The notes under the pieces are model-generated. The model had not been told where the DNA came from and searched no databases. It worked only from the letters and a program-made list of their open reading frames with translations. From NCBI GenBank assembly GCA_001557505.1, contig LSAX01000001.1:4960001-5024000 (forward strand): DNA of 64,000 nucleotides. Reading direction: 5' to 3'. Shown one piece after another: positions 1 through 12,536 of this stretch (the first letter of the stretch is position 1; each line of letters opens with the position of its first letter). Source of the stretch: Reticulascus tulasneorum (Eukaryota > Ascomycota > Sordariomycetes > Glomerellales > Reticulascaceae). A program made the translations under genes and the position numbers.

Positions 1-1429
1 AATTGCAGATTCAATAGGTTGGCGGGCTACCTCTTGCCGAACTAAATCATCTCGAACTTCAATTCCTCCTCCTGAACGATTTCCGCCTTGCTGTGCCTGT
101 GGAAGACCTCGAGGCCTATGCGACGATGCTTGTCGAATTTTACGCCCGCGAAGTTGTCGCGCAACGATCGAGGCCTGTCGGGGTGGAGTGAGTAGATTGC
201 ACATGGGGGGAAAATGCCATATGCGACTTGTCCGTCTAAAGCGTAGAATGCCACATGACATGCTCTCTTCCGATGAACAGTTGCATCAAAGGTGTTAAAC
301 AGAGAGGGCAAATCTAGCCTGTAGTCTCCGGATCTGGACGGAAACCCAGATGGCCGGAGGACTAGGTGGATACATGGCGAAGCATGTCGTTGAGCGGGCG
401 CGTTTGTATCCGGCATTTTTGCTTCACCTCCGGTGGCAGGAGGCTGGAATGGGCACGGATCGAAGGATGGAAAGAACAGTTTTCATTTTGATACCCGGAT
501 AGAATGTCGGGCACTGATTTATGGTAGACACATACAGACGCAGGAGGGTGGATCGGATGGACGGAAGGATTGGCAGGCGAGCGCTGGGAGTGGGTTATAT
601 GACGCCCACGCGTACTCTCCCCGCTGTGGGGCTGGCTCTTTGTTGTTTGTAATGACTTGAGAGACTTATCATCTGGAGTGTGCTGTTCGGGTTTGCTTTG
701 ATAAGGGCGCGGGCAGACTCACGGGATGATGATGGTATAGGTAACCGGGCTTCGGCTAGAGGTTTGTCTGTTGTGTGTGCACATTTCTATTGATGAAAGG
801 AGTTCAGGGTGCTTCTGGATCTCACATTGGTATAGATAGGGCTTACACGAATCTACAGGTTCTTGATTATTGCACATTCCTCGCCTGCGTTTATATCCGC
901 TCTCATGCACTGATCTTTAGCTCTAATCTTCCTTAGCCCTGCCATCCGACCGTGAGGACGACTGCCCACTCGTGATGTTCAACTGCTAGTCAATAGCATC
1001 GGGGAGAAAATGGCTATATTCAGCTAAGCGCGGGGAGCAGTTCAAGACTAGTCTTTCTTCATTTCTCATAACCGTAGGTTTTACTGTATCCCACCCTCTC
1101 CTCGCTCGGAAAGAGAGGCATTTCGTTTGTCCCGTTGTGCACATATCCAATAAGTAGTCATGAATCAAGACTCAACATCATTATGGTACTTTGCTATAAC
1201 GAGAACAAGGGCAGCGGAGTCAAGAGTCAGGAGTCTGATCCACAGAGGAGGCCAAGGCTTATTCAGGTGTCCATCATTTGATGTCTAAATTACAATTACG
1301 AAGCCCGTGAGCTAAAATCTCTATATCCCATGTGCCTAGATGTTCCCAAACTTGAAAGGCTGCTGCTACATCTATCATTTGAACCATCGGCTCTGCGGCA
1401 ATGGCTGTCGTTGTCCACTTATACATCAC
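1..1429. other. Intergenic, no supported gene
   Basis: Short open frames occur on both strands, the longest being about 124 codons on the minus strand at 42-416. None shows a recognisable domain, a signal peptide or convincing splice partners. I see no RNA gene or repeat here. The left part could be the end of a gene lying outside the window. Confidence 0.5.
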
Positions 1430-1890
1430 TCATTCAGGTTTGTGGCACACAACCTCGGCGTTGTTCCCGGCTGGGTCGACCAAGTAGGCGCCATAGTAAT
1501 TCTCGTGATAGACAGTCCTCACTCCCGGCGCACCATTATCCTGTCCACCAGCTGCTAGACCCGCGGCGTGGAAAGCGTCCACCGACTTTCGGTCTACTGG
1601 AGGTCAGCATGGAGCTACAATCACTAGTGTGATGAGAGTGCTCTCTCTGCGCACAACTCACCGTCCGCACTGAACGCGACATGGATGCTGGCGTATTTCG
1701 CCCCGGGCTCATCGGTATTGGCAGAGATCCACCATTGTGCCTGCTTAGTGCCGAACCCGACCACAGACTCATTGGGTCCCAGAGCCATGAGCTTAGAGAC
1801 GCCGATGGGCTTCAGGGCCGCGGCGTAGAAATCAACACATGCCTTATGCGTTTCGGTGGGGACGTAGATGTTAATATGGTCGAAAGACAT
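1430..1890 (-). CDS. VOC-family (glyoxalase/bleomycin-resistance fold) protein
   Basis: Two exons, 1662-1890 and 1430-1593, encode 130 residues; the intron has a GTGAGT donor and a TAG acceptor and the phase closes exactly. The protein opens with FDHINIYV, the first strand of a vicinal-oxygen-chelate module. It ends with NGAPGVRTVYHENYYGAYLVDP followed by GNNAEVVCH, the usual close of small single-module fungal VOC proteins. Such proteins bind a divalent metal through His/Glu residues and act as isomerases, dioxygenases or resistance proteins; the substrate cannot be read from sequence. It is cytosolic, with no signal peptide. It lies about 590 bp from the end of the transporter gene on the same strand. 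Family assignment is firm, function open. Confidence 0.85.
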
Positions 1891-2476
1891 AACTGGATTT
1901 TAGGTGCGTGACTAAGATTTGAGAAGAGAATATATACACTGCGGAAATGATCTCTTCAAGGTTATGCTACTGCGGCTATGCGGGTGAGGGTCCTGAGAGG
2001 AATTGAACTCTAACATAAAGTCAACGTGCGGAGAACCACACGCCTTTGTTTTAATACATGTTCAGTAAATCATACTTACCCTTGCAGCAACTAGTGAACC
2101 TATGATGCTGCAGCTGCAGCTGCGGCGAGATTATTAAACATCCGGAGCAGCTTTGCTTACAAACCCGAACTACGGCCTGGAGAACCGGAGCTAACAGAAG
2201 CGACGTGGAAGTCAGCATCCGCCGAACCCACAATTGGATACCCCAGTGGCATGAAGCCAGATCTCCTTCCTATTATGATCTAGCCAGGTCATTTTGTTTG
2301 TTATTCTTCTTTTATCAGTAGTTTGAATCTTCGTAGTTTTGGAAAGTGGTCATAAGGTAAGTCTGATATCACGCCGACTACCACTGTTAGAAAGTCACCT
2401 CTGTAAGCTGACTGGAGACAATCAAGTATGGTAAATCACAGATAGCTACTATCTCTAATCATAGCATAGAGGCTCT
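1891..2476. other. Intergenic between VOC gene and transporter
   Basis: No gene is seen. It holds the putative VOC promoter on the left and the transporter 3' flank on the right. A short CTGCAG/CAGCTG-rich palindromic patch lies near 2107-2122. Confidence 0.5.
1930..1937 (-). promoter_or_regulatory. Possible TATA element of the VOC gene
   Basis: A TATATA-type run lies about 40 bp upstream of the ATG at 1890 on the minus strand. Position and composition fit a fungal TATA element, but nothing further supports it. Confidence 0.3.
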
Positions 2477-4152
2477 TCAGAGCTTGGCCGAGAAGCTACG
2501 ACTCATCCGGAGCCTCACAAGGGCGACCAGGCCCGCCGCGGCGAGGGCGAGAGATCCGGCGTAGTACATGGCTGGCCGGTAAGCCTTCAACCCACCATCG
2601 GCCCCGCCATATGCTTCGAGAAGATAGCCCGCGATAGGTGCGCCCTAATCTTGTCAGATCTGACTCCATAGTTTGGGCGAGTTGAGTCGCGGACTCACCA
2701 TGAGATATCCTCCTGCCCATCCCGTGACGATCATGCTCATTGCAATGGACACCCTCGCCGAGCCAAACACGTTGCCAACAACCGTAGGCATGGTAGAAAA
2801 AAAGCCGCCACTATTCATCATTAGATTCGGGGTGCGGCTTTTGTGAGGGTCTCAGGAGTAGAGTTCGTGAGATATAATGGGGGAATACCCTAACTCAACG
2901 CCACCCAAAGAGACAAGTAGCTGAGGAGTAACTCACTTTGATATCCCATTGATGATAACAAAAGCAACCATAGGAGCCAGTGTTGTCGAAACCGGCCAGA
3001 GGGCCAGCATGCTCAAGGCGGTCAGGACGAGAGAGAGAAACAGGACGTTCAGAGCACCAAATCTATCGCACAGCACACCGCAACAGATCCTGCCTATCGC
3101 CGACGAGAAGTTGAACCCGGCCACTAGGGCTGCTCCTGTACTTGAAGATAGGCCAATTGACTTGGAGTAGAGTGGCAGGAAGTACGGTGGCACGAATAGA
3201 GGAAATGTTCCGACGGCACCAACCAGGAAAATGATGACGAACGTAAACGATTTGAACAACCGCCTTGTGCAATATTAGTTGATGTCGATTTAGACGCGAA
3301 GTTGGTTGATACGCACCACTCAATGAACCCGGAACTCCGAACTGGCACCCGCTCCTTGATCAGCCATGCGGCAGGAAGGCCAGTAGCCATAGTAGTGAGC
3401 GCGAGGACTCTGAATGCCCAGCCTGGGCCAAGACGCTGAATCAGAGCGTCAAGACCAAAGCTGATTACAGCCCCGCCCAGTCCACCGCCCGCAAACACAA
3501 TTCCGTTGGCAAGGCCACGCTTCCTACTGAAGTATTGTGATGGCATGACGGAGATAACCTGTCATCCGTCAGCTATGTTACGCCCAAGTTTAGGCCGGTG
3601 ACGTCTCACTGCGAAATTCAAGCTACAGATGGACAGTCAACATTAACCGATTCCCAAGAATTGTTCGAAGCAACTGGCTTACCTGATGCCCAACCCCAAC
3701 ATAACGCCACTGGTAGCGAACAGCGCGCCGATGTTCTTAAACGCGAAACTGCTTAGGATACCACTGACCCCCATCAACGTAATCCCTAGCATCGCGGTCT
3801 TTTGCGGGCCCAGCCACCTCAGGACCCTCGAGTTTACAATCGCCATAGCCGAAATGAGCGATGCTGCCAATGAGCCCACAAACGACAAGACAGCTGGTGA
3901 TGACAGACCATCCTCCACAAGGGCGCCTTGGATTATGCCCCATGAGTACGGCGTGCCGATTGTCCACCATGCTAAAATGGAGCACCCACCAACAACAACC
4001 CAGCCGTAGCCGCCATCGGGGACAGCTGAGTCGGCGAGCCGTGACGCCTGTAGCACGGGATCCGTGTCGGCGACTGTGCTTGCTCTGCTATCTCGCCGGG
4101 ACCGGGGAGGTAGACTAGCAAGCTCGATGGAGGTGGCGGACGTGGTAGCCAT
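2477..4152 (-). CDS. MFS transporter, monocarboxylate (MCT/MCH) type
   Basis: Six exons (4152-3683, 3622-3610, 3558-3317, 3263-2937, 2810-2699, 2644-2477) give 443 residues with phase closing throughout. The polar N-terminus is followed by PDGGYGWVVV, the entry motif of the monocarboxylate porter family, then about 12 hydrophobic segments. A loop with SRKRGLANGI, the conserved positive loop, and a later stretch GLSSSTGAALVAGFNFSSA match fungal MCT-like carriers. Members move monocarboxylates or related small acids across the plasma membrane, and some serve metabolite clusters. Exon 2 is only 13 nt; without it exons 1 and 3 are out of phase. The intron before exon 4 uses a CAAG acceptor. Substrate unknown. 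Confidence 0.88.
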
Positions 4153-4830
4153 GATCCACTTTAGAACCCGGACAAGTAATAATAAGATAATTGGTCACGA
4201 AAGGAAGGGCAAAATGTATTGATAATTTGTCCCTAAGAGACAAAGTTCCAAAACTCTAGGCTCACAGCTCATACGAAGAAATCCCATATGATGTAAGACG
4301 TGGACGTTGCTCAAGTCACCCGGCTGCCCTAAAAGGTCTCATTATATAAAATAGAGCGAAGATTTCGTTGCCCCACCATGCTAATTTTGGCTGGGCACGC
4401 CCTTCCCAAAACACTCATTTTTGGGAACAGTGTGTGGAGCCCACGGGAACACCGAAAGCATCGGGAAACTTCAACCTAAGGTAGCCGTTGGGGTGAGATA
4501 CCTCGCCGGACAATGGAACTTTTTTGCCACCCGATCTTATTGATCCAGAACTTTCGTGAAACCGCAACGATCCAGTATCAATTGTCTCCTCACTACCTAG
4601 GACATGAAGACCAACCGTTAAGTCTATCTACCTAGGCTACCTTATGTTTGACTCGTGGGTTTTAGGTAACCAGACAGTCGCCCATGACAATGGTAGAACA
4701 TCGCCGACCACCCCGAATTTCGACACACCACAAAATCGATAGGGCCCAGCAAGAGAATGTTGATTGCTTGTGTCATTTATACAATGTACGAGGCGCCGAC
4801 CTTGGTTTGACTAGGATGGCCGTTGGCGCT
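4153..4830. other. Intergenic upstream of transporter
   Basis: Presumed promoter of the minus-strand transporter plus the 3' flank of the secreted-protein gene. CCTAGG/TACCTAGG motifs recur around 4595-4640. No coding potential beyond short unsupported frames. Confidence 0.5.
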
Positions 4831-5416
4831 TCAGTAGCATTTCCAGCTTGCAATCTTCTTGTCAAAACTGGTGTCCCCAAAGGCCGGACATGAGTAAGTA
4901 TTTTCACCCGCGATAGCGACAGCATAGGAACAGGTGCAATCTGTTGTTCTAGTTCAGGTCAGTACTCATTCTTGTGCATGTCTGACTGACGGTGTCTTAC
5001 TTGAAGACATCGCATCTCTCAAATGGTGCAGCCGGCTGAAAGAAGATGTGGGTGATATTATTCCGCAGTCCGCTAATCTGCTCCTCAGGGAAGTCATCGA
5101 AGTTATCTGAAGGCATTAGCACGAAACTTCATGAACTAGAGACACGCTCCTGCATACAGCAGCGGCTTGGGATGACATCAAGGGATGCGCAAATCCTAAG
5201 ATTCTTTGTTAGTCTGCTGCTATAAGAATGCATTGTTAGGACCATATTATTAACATACCCGCCTGCACGGGGAACGCCATAAGGACATGGGCTTCCTGGG
5301 TAAATTGACTCGGTGCAGAGCAGAAGATTTGTGGATTGTCGTTCAACCAATGCATCTCTACCGGCAGCAAGACCTGCGAGCAGACCCAGTGCTGCCAGGA
5401 ACGACCGGAAGTTCAT
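4831..5416 (-). CDS. Small secreted cysteine-bearing protein, possibly beta/gamma-crystallin-like
   Basis: Four exons (5416-5259, 5195-5158, 5106-5001, 4948-4831) encode 139 residues with phase closing at each intron. Residues 1-19 (MNFRSFLAALGLLAGLAAG) are a clear signal peptide. The mature part has a LLLCTESIYPGSPC stretch, then ICASLDVIPSRCYNFDD, an Asn glycosylation site (NNIT), FERCDVFKTTDCTC and a C-terminal KCY. The spacing of an opening hydrophobic-Cys strand, a Gly-rich turn and a central CxxL...NFDD resembles fungal secreted beta/gamma-crystallin-fold proteins, but this is an impression from pattern only. Length, secretion and cysteine content also fit an effector-type protein. No catalytic motif is visible. 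Confidence 0.68.
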
Positions 5417-6662
5417 GATGGATTTGCCTCGGTTTCTGCGTAAAAGGTAGGAGATTGAAGAAAGAACTCAAAATGAGCAGAAGAACAAGCTAGGTGAATA
5501 CGGCCGAGAAATTTGTCGTCTCTTATATTACGGAGTTTGACATTTTTCTCATTGCTATGCCTCGTATATGCAGTCGAAGCTCCCAATGGTGGACACGAAT
5601 CCTTGATCGCGTGCAGAGCTCGTTAATAGGACTCATTGAATTTGATGAAAAGAAAGATAAAGTCACAGACAGATTGGCAACAGCAAGTAGACACCCAAAA
5701 AGGATTGAAGTCATCTCCACTGTGGAGAAGGAAGATGTAGGCACACATTTTGCTCACTTGTTGAATGACCGACCGCCATGGGGGGCTTTGAAAATACGAG
5801 ATCATCAGAGATGATGGCCTTGTCTTCGTTTAAAGTAACAAATGAAAAGAAAATGTGTACCCGGGCTCCGATTCTATTCCGTCACGAATGCATGGGTATG
5901 ATAGGCTGCACAAACCGAGGTGCTTTTTGGCGGTTGGGGCAGCATGATTCCACCTATATAGATGTCAGCGATTTTCTGCTGCGAGGAAGAGGAGGCTAAT
6001 AGGTGGCGTTAACCTACGAACACCTTTAAGGGGCTTATGAAAGTAAACCAAAAAGAAGGTTGCGCCGGTCTTAACCGGTATAATCCTACAACGATGAATC
6101 TTGATGTATCTTGGTGGCAAATTCAGTGACTGTGCCAGAATTCCTAGCTATTCATGTGATATTTAAATGATAGCGGATCGATTAATGTCTATATGATAGT
6201 ACAAGTTGTACAATTTGGCCGCCGTATCTAGAATAAGATACCAAATGTAGACCGTTCACTGGAGTTCCGGTTCGCAGGCTGGACGCGCGAAACCTTCGTG
6301 CTCACTTTTTGCCGGGAACCATAATGTCTCGTCCCTTGAAATGATGTGAGCATTCTACTAAACTGTATATTTTGCTTAGCACTGGCTCAGATTCAAAGTC
6401 CGCCACTTGCGCGAGAGCCATGGATCTTCCGCAAATTCACTTAGAGGCAGCTGTCCCGTTTGCAACGGGTATCGGCCTTCAGGGATAGCTATATGTCGAG
6501 CCAAGGTCAAGCCAAGATCAAGAAAAAAGTAACGATTTAATTGCTCCAGACTAACTCCAAGCCCATCTCATCCTCATCCATGCGGCGACTGCGGTAGCAG
6601 CGGTACCCATTCTCACTCAATCCAAAGCGCTGTCTACTTCTATTTGAAACCTGTCGAAGCGC
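5417..6662. other. Intergenic between secreted protein and P450
   Basis: Holds the secreted-protein promoter at its left end and the P450 3' flank at its right end. Frames at 5494-5814 and 5778-5999 have no recognisable content. Confidence 0.5.
5521..5527 (-). promoter_or_regulatory. TATA element of the small secreted protein gene
   Basis: TATAAGA on the minus strand about 105 bp upstream of the ATG at 5416, a usual distance for fungal promoters. Confidence 0.4.
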
Positions 6663-8245
6663 TCAATCAGCACGGAGAGTAATCTCGCATTTTTGTCCTT
6701 TCGGAAAGACGAGAAACTTCATCTGCTGCTCCATCATGTCATCGGTCATGTCCTTGCTCAGCCTCGCGCCTTTGCATTCTCTAAAGAAACTGGCCGCCGC
6801 AAGACGTATCTCCATTTTCGCAAGATGCACACCGATACAACTCCGCGAACCGATATGAAATGGTGTGTGGGCAGCCTTTTGCTCTGGGGTAGGATTCGAA
6901 AACCGCTTCTCGTCGAACCTAAAGATGTTAGTATCGTCTTGGAGCTGGTTGGCTTTCACTCCGTCTTACCTTTCTGGGTCAGGAAACAAGTCTTCGTCCC
7001 GGTGCGTAACCCATGTCTGGGTGATAAGGGTCGTGCCCTGTGGTAGAAAGTGGCCATGGAAAGTGGCCCCTGAAAGAGGCACGATGCGCATAAGTGACCC
7101 TGGAGCCGGGTTGTAAACTCTGAGCGTTTCATCGATGACGCTGTTCAAGAGAGGAAGGGAGTCAACGTCCTCGTCGGAAAAGTCAGGCGGGAGCCTGCCC
7201 ACTTCCTCTTCAAGTCTCTTCTGGAGATCGGGATGCTTTATTACCGCCCACACAAGGTACGTCAATGTCGTGCCAGTTGTGTCAGAGCCAGCGACCATGA
7301 AGGTGGCGGCTTCCGATCGGACATCATCATCTGTCAAATTGGCTTTCGTACCAGAATCCGCGGCCTTGAGCATTTCGGAGAATAGACTCGGCTTATTTGT
7401 TTCTGGCTGCCGTAGGTTGTTCACAGCAATGCTCCCCTGATCGTAGATCTTCTGGTCGGCACCCATGGTTTCTTGAACCCAGGATAATGGAAGCCATCTG
7501 AACCACACCAGGAAAGGGAACATGTCCCTCAGGATGATGTTGAGTCCGGCATTCTCTAGTGCGGTGAAATAGGCTGTCTTCGTTCTCGTCTCGAGCATTC
7601 GGAAAGACTCTCCAAACGACAACTGGGCAATTACGTCGCTAGTCATCAGCCGCCACCACATGTACACATCGGCCACGCCAGTCTCGGCATCGTTCTTGAT
7701 CTGAGTGATGGCAAGATCGACTCTTTCACGAACATCACTCTCCCAGTTTCTCCGCAGTGATACCAGCGTAAATGCGCGGGCAAACAGCTTGCGTCGCTCT
7801 GCGTGATCTTTGGCATTTGTCATGCTGAAAAGCGAGGGTTCCGGTCCCAGACGGAAGCGGTCATGAAACGGCCCTTTGAGGAACGGGGTGCCCATCCTGT
7901 GAATCTGCAGGTGGTCTTTGACAGGTCCTACTGAAACCTCATAAGGTCCAAGGCGGACGACAGGTCCGTAGCGTTTGTGCAGAGAGTGTATCCAACGCAT
8001 CTTGCGGCCCTTCACACGATTCCAGATGTTAGGCACATTGGTGTATCGCGTGTACCATGGTCCTGGCACATGCGAACGAGGATTCAAAAAGCCCGTTATG
8101 ATTATCTGAACATGGTGAGTATTCAACGAGAGGCAATGAGAGGTACTGTGAGGTAGAAAAGTAATACCGTTGCTAGATAGTACACCACCAACGCTGCACC
8201 GGTGTAGAGGAGCATCCTTGGTTGGAGAAAAAGCATCGTGCCCAT
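6663..8245 (-). CDS. Cytochrome P450 monooxygenase
   Basis: Three exons (8245-8168, 8105-6970, 6918-6663) encode 489 residues. The first 26-residue exon supplies the ER membrane anchor, followed by the proline hinge HVPGPWYTRY. Later landmarks are the I-helix oxygen-binding AGSDTT, the K-helix ETLR, the PERF segment split by intron 2, and the heme loop FHIGSRSCIGVHLAK with Cys432 as the axial ligand. Length and all key residues are normal, so an active class II enzyme is expected. The sequence resembles the broad fungal group that includes benzoate-hydroxylase-like and secondary-metabolite P450s; the substrate cannot be assigned. Its neighbours (MCT carrier, transcription-factor-like proteins, SDR) suggest a shared small-molecule pathway. 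Confidence 0.95.
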
Positions 8246-9951
8246 GTTGATTCTCTAGTCGGATTGCTCTGCTCGTATGAGGCGTTTTCTTCTCAAGATT
8301 GCCTTACACAAGACAGCGAGATCGTGGCCACTGGGACTGTGTCTGTGCGCTGTGGAATATGCCCTACGTGCTTTTAAAACTTGTTTAAATTGGAAATAAG
8401 GGGTAACAACACTCAGGCTGGGTGAAAGATAACCGAATGGGCTGCTTGAAGTACATATATCTCCAAGCTTCAGCTTGATGTGCACGTTCTAGTACTTGAC
8501 ACATCACGAGGGCAATTAGGAGACGTGCGAGCGATCTACGTTTCTGTAGACCAAGGTAAGCAGCATCGAGCATAAGCAATATTGCAGGAATGGCAGTTCT
8601 TCGGTTTCCATGGTTGAATAATTATGCTAAGCGTTGGCACACTCGCATCTATGACTGGGGGCGTGTACGCCGCCGAGTGCCACTTCATCTAGCTAGCTTG
8701 TCCTGAACCATCATATGCTCGGCCTAGGATCCAACACGATACCCAATCACAGCCCTCTCAGTTCGTGGTTATGCTAAGCGGATAGTGCCTTTTCAAAGGG
8801 TGATCTCCGCACGCACCGCTACCTACCCAAAGGATGAAGCGCTTGTTACAAAAGATCTTTTTGTCGCTGCGCCTGTTTGATAAGCGAGCCATAATATCGA
8901 ATGATCACTTAATTATATGAACCAGGATTTGTTCTGCTCTGCTGCACCGTGAGCCGAGACAAGGAAACGAACCGTCGTGACCTGGTGGCTGGTTTTTCAG
9001 CCTATAAGGGTTGCGATGTGGGATGGCTTCATCGGTTGTTAATTGGAGTGGGTCTCGCAAGAGCCGTCGTGGCGAATCATCAGCCAACAGCTTCCCAAAA
9101 TGGCAAACGCTCTTTTGATCAACACCAAGCATTCAGCTCGCAGACTCTTGGCATTCAAGTCCGGCTGAAACAGGGCTTTCTCCTGGAATCGTCCCATATT
9201 CCACGATTCGTCCTCCGGGGATCTACATACATACCGAGTTCAAAGTTTCAGTTGGATTGGGGGCCATTACAAAGAATCCAACTTCGGCATGGTGTTCCCG
9301 AAGTTAGAGCTATCTGCAAGCAAGCAATAGCCTCACATGGCGGTTACTTCCATAGGTACCTTCGTTCAATAGCTACTGTTCTGAGGCCTGTTAAGTTGGT
9401 GATTCTCTATACGGTTCTCTCTTCTGCGTACGCAGCATCATTCTGTCCATAATCAAATGCGTGTACTTCATGCTTCTAGAATATCTTCTCGAACGGATCG
9501 AAACTTCCCCACGCATAGATGCTCCCCTTCTGCGCTCAGAACCTTAAGAGTCTAAGTAGATCAGGGCTAGGCACATTCACTTGGGCACGCCCCTGCATTC
9601 AGCCCCGTAAGGCAACGCGCTTGGTGTTAGTATCCCGAAAGAGGAAAACGCTCGGCAGTTTTAATAGCCCCGGCTGAGAATCTACGCCGCAGTAATGATC
9701 TTCTGGCGCGACACCCCTGTGTGCTTAACGCAGTATATTCCAGAATTCTGAGATGGGTATTCACGGTATACTATAAAGGGATGGAAGAGATCGAAGTATA
9801 TTGCTGTACGGCCACCCTAATTGGTAAGCGCTGGAGCCCGCCAATCTATAACAGCAACTGCTTCTGCACTTAGCGCTAGCCGCAACATAACCACCAACCG
9901 AGCATTTCCTTGATTGATCCACTGTAACAGTGACTCACGACGACGTACATC
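8246..9951. other. Intergenic between divergent P450 and regulator
   Basis: A 1.7 kb spacer between two divergently transcribed genes, so it must contain both promoters. A 167-codon plus-strand frame at 8949-9452 has no recognisable domain and no splice partners, so I did not call it a gene. Confidence 0.5.
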
Positions 9952-11858
9952 ATGCCACTTGAACCCTCTGTGTTTGTCAACTACGCAGGGCCGAAGCTGA
10001 ACAAGAAGCAGCGGGATGTCGTTCGCTCCCGAGCTATGCGATGGTTTCGCAGTGGAAAGTCGGCTGCAAGGCAAGGTAAATGAAATACTCGATTCAGACA
10101 GATGCAACCCCTATATTCTGTCACGTGGGGAAGAATGTTGGCAGTGTTAACGATGAGCTTGTGTAGGACCTCAATCGGCTTCGAATTTGCGGCCCCACGA
10201 AGTTTACGATCCCAAGCAAATAGAAACTGTTCACTCAGATTACCATGATCTCAGTCAACTGGGTGTTAGCTCTCAAAGTCTCGAAGTGGCATGTCGTCTG
10301 CCAGTCGAGCGATTGTGTACCTCTTCTCCGCCACTACCACAAGAGCTGGGTCAGCCACCAGCCTATCCTCAGGTAGGTGGAATCGATGGCAAAACATTCC
10401 AGAAGTACCTATGGCAATATAAAGACTGTAAGTTCATTTGCTTGGGAATTCGTTTCTCCTTTTTTCCCAGCTGCTCCTGTGCTGTTGATCTGATGCCATG
10501 TCACCTAATAGATTCTGCGTTCCTCGACGACGGTTTCTCGCTTGTTGGATTCCAGAAGCCTCCTTACTGCCGGCTGAATATGACGAGTGCGGCCCATATC
10601 TACGTCGGCTGGCTGATTACATCTGGGATTATCGACGCATTCCGTGGGACTTCCGAAATTGCGTACCCATACTACGAATGGTGCGCTGTTCGTGAAATGA
10701 GGCAATTCTTGGATGCCTCATCAAGCAAAAAACTGACCGAAGTCATAAATCCTATTGTAGTTTTAAGCCTGTTTGAGGTAAATCACCACTCCCATGGTCA
10801 TACGTTATGACGCTATCTTACACAAGTTCGCTCTCAAGTTAGTCCGTCATAGCCCCAGCGCCAAGACTCACTGGCAAGCGGTAGAGCAAATCGTCAGATC
10901 CAGAGGCGGCTTTGATAAGATGCCAGAGCAGATTCAAGACCTACTCGTAACGTAAGTGTTGTAAAACTCCCATATATCATTTTGATGCTCTACGTTATGA
11001 TCTCGCTGACTGGCTAGTAAATAGAGCTGATATGCTACAATGCATAGGTCTTGACACGTCGCTGAGTTATGAGCGGCCCGACGAGCTCCCATTTTGTCTC
11101 GATACGACTAGTATAGAAAGGGGAAATCACATTCTCAACTCGCCTTTGTTTCTCTGTACTGAGGGGCGGTTCTCGGACGTGGGCAACTTCTTCGACTCAA
11201 GCCTTGCACCCCAACTCGAGCAGATTTTCGATACCACGTTTGAGGCAATTGAACAATTCAACAATGGACAAGATCCAGGTATAATATCAAGTCTATTAAG
11301 CACAAGGATAGAACTGGAGAGGATTATTGATGGATCAGCTGCCCCGACGAGTGACCCGTCAAGAATTGTGGTCCAAACGTGCGCTCTGGCCTCCCGTATC
11401 ACCTTTCGCACATTAGAAAGGCTAGCGAGTTTCGATGATGTCCAGAACTCCTTGGATGCGACACTTATGTATGAGAACATGAAGTTCATTAGCATCACAT
11501 CATGGGCCGGCCTCCCATATGTTTATTTATGGGTGTATGTTACTATGATTCTTGCTTCCAATCTTGCCATTGGCTAAATCTCTGTATAGGAACCTGATTG
11601 GCATTGCGGCTGCATCGAAAGATTGTGAAAGATCTCATTTCATCGCGCAAGTGATGAGAGGATCTTGTAGCTACGGCCGTTACCAGAGGGCGGTCTTCAC
11701 AAGTGAGTTGACCCTATAGTTCGGCGCACCTTCACACTGGCAAATATTCTAACTATGTGTGGTTAGCCGTTCTAAGGAACTTCATTTATTTGAGGAAAGC
11801 TCTGTCTTACCGCACGCACACTGAGATTGAATTTGCTACTTCACTGGTACTACTCTAG
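9952..11858 (+). CDS. Fungal-specific transcription-factor-domain protein without zinc cluster
   Basis: Seven exons (9952-10075, 10167-10427, 10512-10777, 10827-10951, 11025-11534, 11590-11702, 11767-11858) give 496 residues with phase closing throughout. The N-terminus (FVNYAGPKLNKKQRD then VVRSRAMRWF) is the basic opening shared by many fungal proteins of the Fungal_trans_2 type that lack a Zn2Cys6 domain. The middle region (TSAAHIYVGWLITSG, then THWQAVEQIVRSRGGFDKM) matches the helical regulatory domain, including its SRGG turn. No CxxC zinc cluster is present. Function is inferred as a nuclear regulator or regulator-derived protein. The third intron ends in CAAG. It diverges from the P450 gene across 1.7 kb, so co-regulation is plausible. 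Confidence 0.8.
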
Positions 11859-12536
11859 AAGCTATGCCAAGAGCTACACGCTGCATTACTTCGAGCTAGC
11901 ACACCAATGATGATATCCTTATACGGCTAGAAGTGCATAGAGCTAGGCAATAGCTCACCATCAAGACATTATATTGAATCCCTGGAGAAGCATTCGCTTT
12001 GTTCTGGATCCAGTATTAATCGGGCGTTTGCTCCTTCTAGTTGCTGCTTTGCATCTCAAACAGTAGATTGATCAACAAATTTTGATGCCTCCACGCCGAG
12101 TGTCGGCACCAGTGGTAAATTGAAAAGTATTTACCCACAGTCCGCAGACGTTTATGCACACGCCACTTTTCATCTTTGCGCGGGGAAAGAGTTCACTAAT
12201 ACTGGTGGCTGCGCCGAAAATAGCCTTGCAGAATGGAATCATCGTGTTAGTACATGTATTCCGTTTTGAGAAGTTGCAACATTCCTATTACGGGTGTGTC
12301 GCCTGCTGACACCAATGAGACCCATAAATAGTGAGCAATTGGTACTACGCCAGCGGATTATAAACGAAATAGACAGGCTCCCGACACACTGATAGGGGTA
12401 TATAAGGTGGCCTGTTGCTTAATTCTATCTTGAAATGTATGTTAAAGCTTTTTGATCTTCTTCGACTTCGAAATCTTTCAACACAAAGTTTACGCCTCTT
12501 AGAATCCCGCTGCATTCTTGATTTATATACCCAGCC
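11859..12536. other. Intergenic upstream of SDR gene
   Basis: 3' flank of the regulator gene and promoter of the reductase. Apart from the TATA element I see nothing specific. Confidence 0.5.
12399..12407 (+). promoter_or_regulatory. TATA box of the SDR gene
   Basis: TATATAAGG is a full-consensus TATA box 130 bp before the ATG at 12537, suggesting an inducible, strongly regulated promoter. Confidence 0.55.

Noticed and set aside
42..416. 124-codon minus-strand open frame at the window edge
   Set aside because: No domain, no plausible splice sites linking it to other frames, and residue composition looks random.
8949..9452. 167-codon plus-strand frame between P450 and regulator
   Set aside because: No recognisable motif or signal peptide; lies in a divergent promoter region.
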